A DNA stretch of 64,000 nucleotides from JAAYRQ01 sp035647235 (GTDB lineage: Bacteria > Bacillota > Syntrophomonadia > Syntrophomonadales > Syntrophomonadaceae). The translations under genes were made by a program, and so were the position numbers. Below the pieces are notes generated by a model. It was given only the letters and a program-made list of their open reading frames with translations, did not search any database and was not told where the DNA came from. How positions within the stretch are numbered: position 1 is the first letter of the stretch; each line of letters starts with the position of its first letter. The DNA is taken from contig CAZEPV010000006.1 of the NCBI GenBank assembly GCA_964514235.1, forward strand, positions 52,352 through 116,351. The letters run 5' to 3'. Below are positions 53,172 to 61,458 of the stretch, one piece after another.

Positions 53172-54117
53172 CCCATCTAATAATTTCCTTGATAGTGCCT
53201 GGACCATCCTTACGCGATAAAACTACTCCACGTTTAAAAGCTCCTGTCTTTATGAGTTGGGCTATCAATGGCCTAGCCTCTAATTCCTCCAAACTACTAG
53301 CGTGAATACTAGTTATTACAGTTACACCAGCATTAATGCAAGCGTTGATGGCCTTTACATCTTCCTCACTGCCAATTTCATCTGTAATAATAATCTGGGG
53401 AGATAAAGAACGGATGGCCATGACCATTCCTAAGCCCTTGGGACAAGCATCCAATATATCGGTCCTTAAACCCACATCCAACTGGGCAATACCTTGATAG
53501 GTCCCAGCCAACTCTGACCTTTCATCAACTATCACGACATTATGGGGGGTAAGTCCATCACCACCCGTAGATAACAATCTAGCCAAATCCCGCAATATAG
53601 TGGTCTTTCCACATCTAGGTGGGGATATTATCAGGGTATTGTCAACTCGTCCCGAGCTAGAAGAAATTTTTTTCAACAAGGGGCTGGCACATCCCTTAAC
53701 TTCGCGGGCTACCCTAAAACAAATACCCGAAAAATTCTTCATGTTTTTCACATCATAATTTTCCACAATTACCTGCCCAGCTAGTCCCACCCTGTGCCCC
53801 CCTGGGATAGTGATAAAACCGCGTCTTATTTCCTCTGCAAATGCATATAAGGAATTATCACTTATCGAGGCTATAGTCCGAAAAATATCTTCAGGGCTTA
53901 TTATGTAACCATCCATCAAGTTCCTAGTAACTTCTCTAGGGGGATTAATGGCAAAATCATCATCCCCGACTTTTAAAACTAATGGTTTACCAGCCCTAAG
54001 CCTAATTTCCTCTAAACTGCATAATAGGTCAGTAGGCACTCCCTGCAATAGTGATTTAATAGTTGGTGAAAAATAAGGGATAATTTCTTTTTCTATAATA
54101 GATTTATCAAATTGCAC
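53152..54117 (-). CDS. spoIIIAA: Stage III sporulation protein AA (secretion ATPase-like)
   Basis: SpoIIIAA is the only ATPase of the SpoIIIA channel and resembles secretion ATPases. The 321-residue protein has Walker A ISPPRCGKTTILRDLARLLS (SPPRCGKTT near residue 163), VVIDERSELAG, GMVMAIRSLSPQIIITDEIG (Walker B IIITDEIG near 236) and SIHASSLEELEARP near 270. Walker A has Arg where most have Gly (RCGKTT). The start is GTG with GAGGTGG. First gene of the operon; a 141-base gap to the next gene upstream holds a terminator and presumably the sigma-E promoter. Confidence 0.96.
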   Translation of the reverse strand: MQFDKSIIEKEIIPYFSPTIKSLLQGVPTDLLCSLEEIRLRAGKPLVLKVGDDDFAINPPREVTRNLMDGYIISPEDIFRTIASISDNSLYAFAEEIRRGFITIPGGHRVGLAGQVIVENYDVKNMKNFSGICFRVAREVKGCASPLLKKISSSSGRVDNTLIISPPRCGKTTILRDLARLLSTGGDGLTPHNVVIVDERSELAGTYQGIAQLDVGLRTDILDACPKGLGMVMAIRSLSPQIIITDEIGSEEDVKAINACINAGVTVITSIHASSLEELEARPLIAQLIKTGAFKRGVVLSRKDGPGTIKEIIRWGAKVVI

Positions 54118-54195
54118 CTAACCACCACCTCGTTTTAAATAGATATTGGTTAGGCGAAAAAAATATGCTAGTAAAATATTAAAAACCAGCAGCAA

Positions 54196-54240
54196 AAACA
54201 AAAAAGCGGCACTAGGGGAGGTTCCCTAGTGCCACTTTCG
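54196..54240 (-). terminator. Strong intrinsic terminator upstream of the spoIIIA operon
   Basis: A perfect 10-bp stem (GGCACTAGGG with CCCTAGTGCC, 54208-54233) is followed on the minus strand by GCTTTTTTGTTTTTG. It terminates the efp/CD1247-like unit 26 bases after the stop at 54259. Confidence 0.92.
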
Positions 54241-54258
54241 CTTTGCAATTGTAAATTT

Positions 54259-54717
54259 TTATGATGGAGAAGGGTTTTCTGGCATTTCCTCATCTAAGAT
54301 AAAATCCATATTAGCATGTTCGAAATCAAAAGACCCATCATTAATAAATACTACTTCATTACAGTTAGGACAAATTATTTCGATTGCATCATCGTCCTCC
54401 ATTAAACTGGCATCGAAATACAGACTTTCCCCACAATGTGAACAATCAAATTCTACGAAATCTTCCTCATCAATAAAACTACCATTTCCATTTGGGTTTA
54501 AAACAATTTCCTCTACATCAAGTAAATCATCGTCAATGCTTTCTACATATTCCTTGTAGTTATCCAGTTCATTTTGGATAAAGACTACTTCTTCAGCTAG
54601 TTCCTCTAATACCCCTAACATACCTGCAATTATTTTGCCATGTGGGGTACCTTCTCGGATGTTTAAGCCTTCACTTAAACCTTGTAAATAACTAACCCTT
54701 TCAGAGATATCTTTCAT
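54259..54717 (-). CDS. CD1247-like N-domain protein with zinc ribbon
   Basis: A 152-residue acidic cytoplasmic protein of a clostridial family often lying between efp and spoIIIAA. The helical N-terminus (RVSYLQGLSEGLNIREGTPH, residues 7-26) matches the CD1247 N-terminal domain, followed by a coiled stretch (EELAEEVVFIQNELDNYKEY) and a four-Cys zinc ribbon (CSHCGESLYF and CPNCNEVVF, about 95-125). The tail is strongly acidic. Function unknown; the ribbon suggests a nucleic acid or transcription link. Confidence 0.82.
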   Translation of the reverse strand: MKDISERVSYLQGLSEGLNIREGTPHGKIIAGMLGVLEELAEEVVFIQNELDNYKEYVESIDDDLLDVEEIVLNPNGNGSFIDEEDFVEFDCSHCGESLYFDASLMEDDDAIEIICPNCNEVVFINDGSFDFEHANMDFILDEEMPENPSPS

Positions 54718-54798
54718 TTCCCTAATCCTCCTTGTTTAAACTTACAACTATAGATTTATTATTTGTCTAATAAGGAGGAAATACACCAAAAAAATAAA

Positions 54799-55356
54799 TT
54801 AAGCTCTTTCCATATATTCTCCCGTCCTAGTATCTATCCTTAAAACATCACCAGTCTCCACAAACAATGGAACCTGCACCACTGCCCCAGTCTCGACTGT
54901 AGCATGTTTTGTGGCACCAGTGGCAGTATCCCCTTTTACCCCAGGTTCAGTTTCCGTAACTTTTAATTCTACGAAGTTAGGTAGTTCAACACCTATAATA
55001 TTATCGTGGAAAACCAGAACATGAATATTCATGTTCTCCAGCAGCCACTTAACCCCATCCCCTATTGCTTCTGCGGTTATAGAAGTCTGTTCATAGCTTT
55101 CATTATCCATAAATATATAGCCTTGACCATCATTATATAAGTATTGCATTTCCCTTTTATCCAAATGAGCTTTGGGGACCCTTTCCGCACCCCTAAAGGT
55201 TTTTTCTATTATACCGCCAGAGCTGATATTCCTTAATTTAGCCCGAACAAAAGCAGCTCCTTTACCAGGCTTGACATGCTGGAATTCCACTACGAGATAT
55301 GCTTGTCCCTCTAGCTCTATACTGACACCAGTTTTAAAATCATTAACCGAAATCAA
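54799..55356 (-). CDS. efp: Translation elongation factor P
   Basis: EF-P relieves ribosome stalling at polyproline stretches. The 185-residue protein has the KOW-like domain with HVKPGKGAAFVRAKLRN (the modified-residue loop, Lys near residue 32) and the family signature VTETEPGVKGDTATGATKHA. It ends with VDTRTGEY-like RIDTRTGEYMERA. The start is TTG after GAGGGG. It follows the Xaa-Pro peptidase by 13 bases, a common pairing. Confidence 0.96.
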   Translation of the reverse strand: MISVNDFKTGVSIELEGQAYLVVEFQHVKPGKGAAFVRAKLRNISSGGIIEKTFRGAERVPKAHLDKREMQYLYNDGQGYIFMDNESYEQTSITAEAIGDGVKWLLENMNIHVLVFHDNIIGVELPNFVELKVTETEPGVKGDTATGATKHATVETGAVVQVPLFVETGDVLRIDTRTGEYMERA

Positions 55357-55369
55357 TTATACCCCTCCA

Positions 55370-56425
55370 TTACAAAATAATTAGTTCCTTATCGGCATGT
55401 GTAATTACTTCACATTTATTTTTTTGTACAATAACGGTATCTTCAATCCGTATCCCACCCCACCCCTTAATATAAATGCCAGGTTCAATGGTAACTACCA
55501 TATTTTCCTCTAATATTATATCACTTTTGTAAGATAGGGATGGTAATTCATGAACTTCTAAACCTAAGCCATGTCCAGTGCTATGCACAAAATATTCAGC
55601 TAAAGCAAAACTTTTCAGCTTATCCCTAACTGCCCTATCAATATCTTTAGCTTTTACTCCTGCTTTTACTAGGCTTACTCCTAATTTTTGGGCTTCTAAT
55701 ACCTTATTATAATAATCTTTAAATTTATCTGTAGCAAATTCGATAGCTACCGTCCTGGTCATGTCTCCCGCATATCCTCGATAAAATCCGCCATAGTCAA
55801 GGGTAAGCATATCACCTTTTTGCAGAGTCCTATTAGTAGGCTGACCATGAGGCAAAGCCGCGTTTTCACCCGCAACAGCTATAGTATCAAATGCCTCCTT
55901 ACTACAACCCTTAGCTTTTAACAAAAAAACTATTCGGTTAGCAATTTCCTTTTCCCTTAGCCCCATTTTTATATAATCTTTCATTTCATTAAATACTTCC
56001 GTACTTATTCGGGCACTTTCACGTAGGAAGTCTAATTCTTGGGGTTCTTTTATCATGCGCAGGCTTTCTATGATATTCTCAGTAGCTACTAAATTATCCC
56101 CAGCAATATCATAGAATTCCTTATAATCTTTATAGCTGAGCGTAGTTTCGAAAGCTATTTTTTTATACCCTTTTAAAAGATCGTTCCATTCCACATTTTG
56201 GCCAGGTCTAGATTCAATTAAGACCCAACCCTTACATTCTAGCTGCACTTGTTCGGTATAACGGGAATCAGTAATTATGTAATTCTCAGCTAAACTGACT
56301 AATAGTTTAGCATCACTCCCCCCCGTAAAACCCGAAATATAGCGTATGTTTTCCGCCTTGGTAATTAAAAATGCTTCTATGTTGAGCAAACTAATCTGTC
56401 CCCGCAATTTATCCAGTCTATTAAT
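55370..56425 (-). CDS. Xaa-Pro peptidase (M24 family), apparent ATT start
   Basis: A cytoplasmic M24B aminopeptidase with a creatinase N-domain. Metal ligands: TLDYGGFYRGYAGDMTRTVA (two Asp, near residue 218), HSTGHGLGLEVHE (His near 288), VTIEPGIYI and GIRIEDTVIV (Glu). The first NTG codons are TTG 56407 and CTG 56416, both 16 or more bases from the ribosome site AGGTG. An ATT at 56425, 6 bases after that site, gives the usual opening MNRLDKLRGQI and 351 residues. Between aroQ and efp. The ATT start is inferred. Confidence 0.88.
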   Translation of the reverse strand: MNRLDKLRGQISLLNIEAFLITKAENIRYISGFTGGSDAKLLVSLAENYIITDSRYTEQVQLECKGWVLIESRPGQNVEWNDLLKGYKKIAFETTLSYKDYKEFYDIAGDNLVATENIIESLRMIKEPQELDFLRESARISTEVFNEMKDYIKMGLREKEIANRIVFLLKAKGCSKEAFDTIAVAGENAALPHGQPTNRTLQKGDMLTLDYGGFYRGYAGDMTRTVAIEFATDKFKDYYNKVLEAQKLGVSLVKAGVKAKDIDRAVRDKLKSFALAEYFVHSTGHGLGLEVHELPSLSYKSDIILEENMVVTIEPGIYIKGWGGIRIEDTVIVQKNKCEVITHADKELIIL

Positions 56426-56440
56426 AAAAAAACACCTGCC

Positions 56441-56881
56441 TTAATTCCTTAAGTAATCAATCGCTGCATCTATAGCCAACCTATAAGAATTTTTGCCAAA
56501 ACCATAAATTCCTCCTATGGCTATTGGTGCTATAAAAGATTTATAGCGGTAATCCTCCCTTTTATAAATATTAGTCATATGCACTTCTATGGTTGGAATT
56601 GCTACCGCTTTTAGGGCATCATGTATAGCAATACTGTAATGGGTGAAGGCCCCCGCATTGATAATTATAATATCAACATTTCCAAAAGCACTATGGATTC
56701 TATCGATTAATTCCCCTTCATGGTTAGATTGAAAAAAATCCAAGGAAACCCCTTGGCCTTCCACATAAGTTAGCAAGTCTTTTTCAATCAATTCTAGGGT
56801 AGTGCCCCCATAAATTTCGGGTTCTCTAATTCCTAACATATTAAGGTTAGGTCCATTTAAAAGGAGTATTTTATATGGCAC
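56441..56881 (-). CDS. aroQ: 3-dehydroquinate dehydratase, type II
   Basis: AroQ carries out the third step of the shikimate pathway. The 146-residue protein shows LLLNGPNLNMLGIREPEIYG (active-site Tyr in EIYG near residue 24), IINAGAFTHYSIAIHDA (near 74) and VEVHMTN-like IEVHMTNIYKREDYR (near 98-112), with Thr where most have Ser-Asn. The start is GTG, 7 bases after GGGGG. It leads the Xaa-Pro peptidase-efp group. Confidence 0.95.
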   Translation of the reverse strand: MPYKILLLNGPNLNMLGIREPEIYGGTTLELIEKDLLTYVEGQGVSLDFFQSNHEGELIDRIHSAFGNVDIIIINAGAFTHYSIAIHDALKAVAIPTIEVHMTNIYKREDYRYKSFIAPIAIGGIYGFGKNSYRLAIDAAIDYLRN

Positions 56882-56915
56882 AGTATAGCCCCCTTGCCTT
56901 TAAGTTTACTTGCTC

Positions 56916-58259
56916 TTATTTACCGCCTATACTCAAAGCTCTAAGTTTAACAGTTGGGGCAGCTCGACTGCCGAAGAATCTCACATCATTACCTAGGGCT
57001 TCAATGTCTTGTAAAAAGTCGATTAAATTGCCCGCAATCGTCACTCCCCTAACTGCATGAGTAAGCCGACCCTTTTCAATCATGAGACCGGCTGCACCTA
57101 GCGAAAAATCACCTGAAACGGGATTAGCCGTGTGCATACCCATTACTTCCGTAATATAAAAACCCTTGTCAATGCTGGAAATTAGTTCCTGGGCAGAATT
57201 TTCACCTGCTGACAGGATAAAATTAGTGGTGCCAACGCTTGGCAATCCTCGGAAAGAACCTCTAGCCGCATTGCCAGTTGAATTAATCCCAGCTTTACTC
57301 GCTGTATAAGTATCATAAAGGAACCCTTGCAATATTCCCGCTGCAATTACTTGATTCTCTGTCGTTTTAACCCCTTCCCCATCAAAGGGAAAACTGGCTA
57401 TGCCTTCTGGTAATCTGCCATTATCCTGCAAATTAAATACAGGGGATGCCACACTTTTACCGACCTTATCCGCAAAAAGCGATTTGCCTTTTTGTACGGA
57501 ATGGGCATTAACCATAGCGGCAATTAAATTCATAAACCTGGTCATTATGTAGGGTTCTAGGATACAGGGTAATTTAGCTGAATCAATAGTTTTAGGATTA
57601 AGGCTGCGCAGAGCATTTCGGGCCGCTTCAATTCCTACTTGGGTAGGATCTAAATCATCCCACTTCCTTTTTACCATGACCGAAAAACCATTTTGGGCAT
57701 CATCATTTTCACTGGCTACCAGGAAAATGAACAAACCCCCGAAATTGCTAGAAGCATAGGCTTCTAACCCATTAGTATTCATTACTAGCGAACTGTAATC
57801 AGTATCTTCGTAAACTGCCCGTTCCACTATTCTAATACGGGGATCGTGATTTCTAGCGGCTCTTTCTACTTGGCCAGCCATATCTATTTTTTCTTCTATA
57901 GATATTTCATTAAATGTTCTATCGTACAAAAAATCCAGGGGAGGATATTCACTTTGGGCTTTAGGAAGTATATTGTTTTCATCAGGGGATGTATATGAGG
58001 CAATATTAATCGCCTCGGTGACTACAGTCTTAATCGCCTCTTCTTGTAAATCGCTAGTATAGGCAAAGCCCAGACTACCAGCCTTTATTACCCTAACACC
58101 CAAACCTATTTCTTCGGCTTGTTTAAGGGTATCTACTTGCCCCTTATTAACTTCTATGCTTAATTCCTTTTCATTAAGCAAAAAAGCTTCAGCTTGGACC
58201 CCTTCATCTTCTGCCATATTCAAAACTTTTTGGGCTATTTCCTTCAAATATGCTTTAAT
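56916..58259 (-). CDS. pmbA: TldE/PmbA family metalloprotease subunit, apparent ATT start
   Basis: TldE (PmbA) is the non-catalytic partner of TldD in a heterodimeric protease. Family marks: LGVRVIKAGSLGFAYTSD (near 52), ASYTSPDENNI, CILEPYIMTRFMNL and the C-terminal GDFSLGAAGLMIEKG and VRGVTIAGNLIDFL. A TTG at 58247 is in frame but about 18 bases from the ribosome site; an ATT at 58259 lies 7 bases after AGGTG and adds M-KAY ahead of LKEIAQ. 447 residues with that start. It follows tldD by 10 bases, overlapping the region of its stop. Confidence 0.88.
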   Translation of the reverse strand: MKAYLKEIAQKVLNMAEDEGVQAEAFLLNEKELSIEVNKGQVDTLKQAEEIGLGVRVIKAGSLGFAYTSDLQEEAIKTVVTEAINIASYTSPDENNILPKAQSEYPPLDFLYDRTFNEISIEEKIDMAGQVERAARNHDPRIRIVERAVYEDTDYSSLVMNTNGLEAYASSNFGGLFIFLVASENDDAQNGFSVMVKRKWDDLDPTQVGIEAARNALRSLNPKTIDSAKLPCILEPYIMTRFMNLIAAMVNAHSVQKGKSLFADKVGKSVASPVFNLQDNGRLPEGIASFPFDGEGVKTTENQVIAAGILQGFLYDTYTASKAGINSTGNAARGSFRGLPSVGTTNFILSAGENSAQELISSIDKGFYITEVMGMHTANPVSGDFSLGAAGLMIEKGRLTHAVRGVTIAGNLIDFLQDIEALGNDVRFFGSRAAPTVKLRALSIGGK

Positions 58260-58269
58260 TATAGATCAC

Positions 58270-59697
58270 CTACTTCCTTCTTATCCTCTTAATATGTAAA
58301 TTATCATCAGCCATAGATGTTCCACCTACGGTAAGTTCTTTAATCCTTATGGTAGGTTGGGCATCTGCTACTGGTACCCCTTGACCACCTTTACCACAAG
58401 TTCCAATTGCATATCCCAAATCAGAGCCCACCCTATCTATTTGGTTTAAGGCTAAGGGGCCATTACCAGTCAAGGTCGCGCCTCGAACTGGATATTTTAT
58501 TTCCCCATCCTCTATCAAATAACCTTCTTGCACCTCAAAAACAAAATCCCCATTGGTAGTATTAACTTGTCCACCGCCCATTTTTTGCACCAAAAGCCCC
58601 TTTTTAGTTGACTTAATAATTTCATCTGGCTTATCCCTACCTGGAGCAATAAAAGTGTTGCTCATGCGGGGGATAGGTTTATGTTGATAGGATTGTCTCC
58701 TACCGTTACCAGTCGAACTAGTAGCATCTTTTTGGGCAGTTAGATAATCATACATATAATTTTTCAAATAACCATCTTCAATTAATATAGTTTTTTGGCC
58801 TAAAGCACCCTCATCATCAAATTTATAACTGCCATATTTATTAGCTAGGGTAGCGTCATCAATGACAGTTACTTCATCTGCCGCTACCTTGGCCCCCATT
58901 TCCTTATAAACCGATAAACCTTTTTGGACTAAATCGGCTTCCAAGCCATGTCCACAAGCTTCATGAACCATAGTTCCGCCTGCTTCGGCTGCCATAAGAA
59001 CAGGCATTTTCCCTGCTGGTGCTGGCCTGGCATCTAACATTTTAATGGCTAAATTAGCAGCCCTTTCAGCTAGTTCTGTCAAGGGCATTTGCTCTAATAT
59101 TTCCATACCACATACTCCCCCAGCAGATTCATAACCCGTCTGGATTAAATTATCGCGGCTAGCCACTACATTGCTTATAAGCCGAACCCTAATTTGTTCA
59201 TCTTCAATATAGTCCCCATCACTATTGGCTATTTGCAGGTTTTTTTTAACATCGCCCATGGCAATGGTTACTTGTCGAATTTCCCCACTTACATTACGAG
59301 CTGCTTGGTTTCCTGCTAAAATATCTTCAATTTTCTTGGCCATTTTTACATCTTCGGGCATGGTCTGATAATGTATATCAAACTTAGCTTCCTTAAGCTT
59401 AAACTTTATATTTACATCTTTAGCCTGACCATCATCAGATAAAGCCCGCCCAGCTATATGGGCTGCCTTTATAAGACTTTCCTTAGTTAAATCGTTGGTG
59501 AATACATAGGCGGTTTTACCCTCTTTTATTACCCTAATTCCTGCACCTTTTTCCTGGCCACTATTAATTCTTTCAATAGCATTATCTTCACAAAAAATAT
59601 TATTAGTCTTTTTATCTTCCAGATAAATTTCTGCAAATTCCCCACCTTTTTTTAATGCTTCTTCTATAATTTCGGCCAATACTTCCTTACTAAGCAT
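58270..59697 (-). CDS. tldD: TldD family metalloprotease catalytic subunit
   Basis: TldD is the zinc-bearing subunit that cleaves unfolded small peptides and processes some ribosomal peptides (microcin-like). The 475-residue protein has HEACGHGLEAD (the HExxxH zinc site near residue 250), GARPAPAGKMPVLMAAEAGG (RPAPAGKMPVLM near 228) and a C-terminal region with VNTTNGDFVFEVQEGYLI and IGTCGKGGQGVPV, where the extra Cys is typical. A GGAGG site precedes the ATG. It forms a unit with pmbA and is transcribed away from the selenoprotein gene. Confidence 0.94.
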   Translation of the reverse strand: MLSKEVLAEIIEEALKKGGEFAEIYLEDKKTNNIFCEDNAIERINSGQEKGAGIRVIKEGKTAYVFTNDLTKESLIKAAHIAGRALSDDGQAKDVNIKFKLKEAKFDIHYQTMPEDVKMAKKIEDILAGNQAARNVSGEIRQVTIAMGDVKKNLQIANSDGDYIEDEQIRVRLISNVVASRDNLIQTGYESAGGVCGMEILEQMPLTELAERAANLAIKMLDARPAPAGKMPVLMAAEAGGTMVHEACGHGLEADLVQKGLSVYKEMGAKVAADEVTVIDDATLANKYGSYKFDDEGALGQKTILIEDGYLKNYMYDYLTAQKDATSSTGNGRRQSYQHKPIPRMSNTFIAPGRDKPDEIIKSTKKGLLVQKMGGGQVNTTNGDFVFEVQEGYLIEDGEIKYPVRGATLTGNGPLALNQIDRVGSDLGYAIGTCGKGGQGVPVADAQPTIRIKELTVGGTSMADDNLHIKRIRRK

Positions 59698-59866
59698 ATA
59701 AACCTCCAGTTAGTTAGTAATATAGTTTTCCTTTACCCAAGTATAAAAATACTTATTCATTTAATTCTACATAAATTATTAATTTCCCTACTTCTGCTTT
59801 TATAAAGTCCTTGCCATACCCGTAGGAGGTATGTTAAAGTCAAATAAAATGATAGGAGGAATGCAG

Positions 59867-60190
59867 ATGTTTACTATTACGCCCGAAGCCCTAGATTATG
59901 TGAAATCTCAGGGAAATGATCTAACCCTTTTCATGCAACATTTTAAATATGGAGGTTGACGCCCCGTAGAGTTTAATCTACTCCCAGCAGTTCGCTTGGG
60001 AAAACCATCTGCCAAGACAAGTGAAGAATTTACCCTGCATAATTTGGAGGGAATCAATATTTGGAAGGCGGATAATGTTAGCCCCGAAGAGGCAGGGCTA
60101 CCTATTGAAATTGGACTGGAGAGAATGCTATTTTTTTATAGATTGACGGTAGATAAAGCTAAGAAAATAGCCGATGATAAGCTATCTTAA
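59867..60190 (+). CDS. HesB-like selenoprotein with in-frame UGA (Sec31)
   Basis: Read through TGA at 59957-59959, the frame encodes a 107-residue protein of the HesB/IscA-like fold: FTITPEALDYVKSQG, then KYGGU-RPVEFNLLP with Sec where HesB-like proteins have Cys, and ELP-like LPIEIGLERMLFF near the end. The two halves share one frame and the start ATG 59867 has AGGAGG 7 bases before it. A short hairpin (GTAGA, loop GTTTAA, TCTAC) begins 6 bases after the TGA, where bacterial SECIS elements lie. The host carries selD, yedF and a Csd-like gene, so Sec insertion is expected. It resembles the known HesB-like selenoprotein family. It is the only plus-strand gene here; function is unknown. Confidence 0.88.
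59957..59981 (+). promoter_or_regulatory. In-frame TGA (Sec codon) and candidate SECIS hairpin
   Basis: The TGA at 59957 is followed at 59966-59981 by a 5-bp stem GTAGA/TCTAC with a 6-base loop starting with G. Spacing from the codon to the loop (about 12 bases) suits bacterial SECIS. The stem is short, so this needs a folding program. Confidence 0.6.
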
Positions 60191-60244
60191 TTTATGTATA
60201 TTTAGTAACTGCAGGGGATCGGGGTTGGCTGTGAAAAGTGCTAT

Positions 60245-60907
60245 TTATCTGCTTCTAAAAGGATTTAGTGATGGCTCACAGCTATAATCAATGGCTTTTA
60301 CTCCCTTAATCCCCTCCCAACCAATATTGTCGTAATAACTCTTAAAAATTAATTTCATTGCAATAACTTGGGGATTGTAAACTAAAGTTTCTTCCCCAAC
60401 TTCTTCATCAATTTCTAGCACTTCTTCCACAGTCATGCTAATCGATTCGATATTATATAAACGCGGTGCATCTTCTAGCCCACGTATGAATTCAGTTAAA
60501 TTAAGATAAGAACCTGAAAGATCAATTTCAAATAGACATTCTTGACATTCCTCCTTTTTATTATTTATTAATAAATCTTCACTCAAGATATATTGGGTCA
60601 TTAATAATTCAACTTTATTATCCTTACTAAGTTTTTCAAGGAAGTCAATCGTTTCGGGTAAATAGGCTTTGTCGGGTACCTTTTCGTTAAATTCTGCGAA
60701 AACTTGTTTTTGGCTCTCTGCATTATCTACCATCATTTTATCTGCTTCTTTAGCCCTATATCCCATCTTGATTACTTCCTGGTTTTCATCTATTAATTTT
60801 TGGGTTTTAAGTATTAAAGGCTTATAGGCTTGCACATAAAACAAATATAAGATTAAAAGAATCCCAAATGCAGCTAATAACAAGCCTTCTCGTTTCGTTA
60901 ATTGCAT
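60245..60907 (-). CDS. pilO: PilO-like type IV pilus assembly protein
   Basis: A 220-residue bitopic protein: one N-terminal span (GLLLAAFGILLILYLFYVQA), a coiled-coil segment (about 30-75) and an extracytoplasmic domain with a two-Cys KKEECQECLFEI stretch. Size, topology and its place straight after pilN fit PilO, which pairs with PilN around the PilM platform. The ATG at 60907 follows GGGAG and overlaps the pilN end by 10 bases. Sequence similarity to known PilO is low, as usual in Firmicutes. Confidence 0.75.
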   Translation of the reverse strand: MQLTKREGLLLAAFGILLILYLFYVQAYKPLILKTQKLIDENQEVIKMGYRAKEADKMMVDNAESQKQVFAEFNEKVPDKAYLPETIDFLEKLSKDNKVELLMTQYILSEDLLINNKKEECQECLFEIDLSGSYLNLTEFIRGLEDAPRLYNIESISMTVEEVLEIDEEVGEETLVYNPQVIAMKLIFKSYYDNIGWEGIKGVKAIDYSCEPSLNPFRSR

Positions 60908-61458
60908 ATATTTACCGTCTCCCATACCGTTTCAATTTCAAATAGTATTTTGCCGCTATCCACCATGTTTTGCTTAGAAATTATCCCCGTATTAGTTAGC
61001 ACGGTATTACTGCGTAAAATAGCTAATGTTTGGGCCACCTCGGTATAATTGCTAGCTAAGCCTCTTAGAAGTATTTTATTATGATCTATTTTCAAATTAA
61101 TAATTTGTGTATTAGGTGGGATAGCAGTCTCAATAATATCCAAGGCACTACTTAAAGGGTAATATTCCTTAGTTTTTTCCGCTACATGATTCGCTTTTGC
61201 AAAATATTTATCTTCTAGGAGCTTTTGCCTTTCCACTTCCTTTTGTAACTCGCTATAGGCCCTCTGGTTAGCATTTAGTTCAATATGTATGTCTTTCTGA
61301 TTCTTAAATTCTTGCAGAGCATTATTATAAAAAAAGCCCATTCCTCCAGCAAGTACAAATATTAGTGAGGCTGTTATTATAAAGTTTTTTATTAAAACAG
61401 AATTATCTGGGCGGGGTTTAGTAGATAAATTTATTAAAATTGGCCTTCTTTTCATCAT
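60898..61458 (-). CDS. pilN: PilN-like type IV pilus assembly protein
   Basis: The 186-residue protein begins with INLSTKPRPDN, the PilN-type motif that binds PilM, followed by one span (FIITASLIFVLAGGMGFFY), a coiled coil (about 50-90) and a small extracytoplasmic domain (AIPPNTQIINLKIDHNKILL). Its start overlaps the pilM stop by 4 bases. Together with PilM and PilO it would form the inner-membrane alignment complex. Confidence 0.84.
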   Translation of the reverse strand: MMKRRPILINLSTKPRPDNSVLIKNFIITASLIFVLAGGMGFFYNNALQEFKNQKDIHIELNANQRAYSELQKEVERQKLLEDKYFAKANHVAEKTKEYYPLSSALDIIETAIPPNTQIINLKIDHNKILLRGLASNYTEVAQTLAILRSNTVLTNTGIISKQNMVDSGKILFEIETVWETVNICN

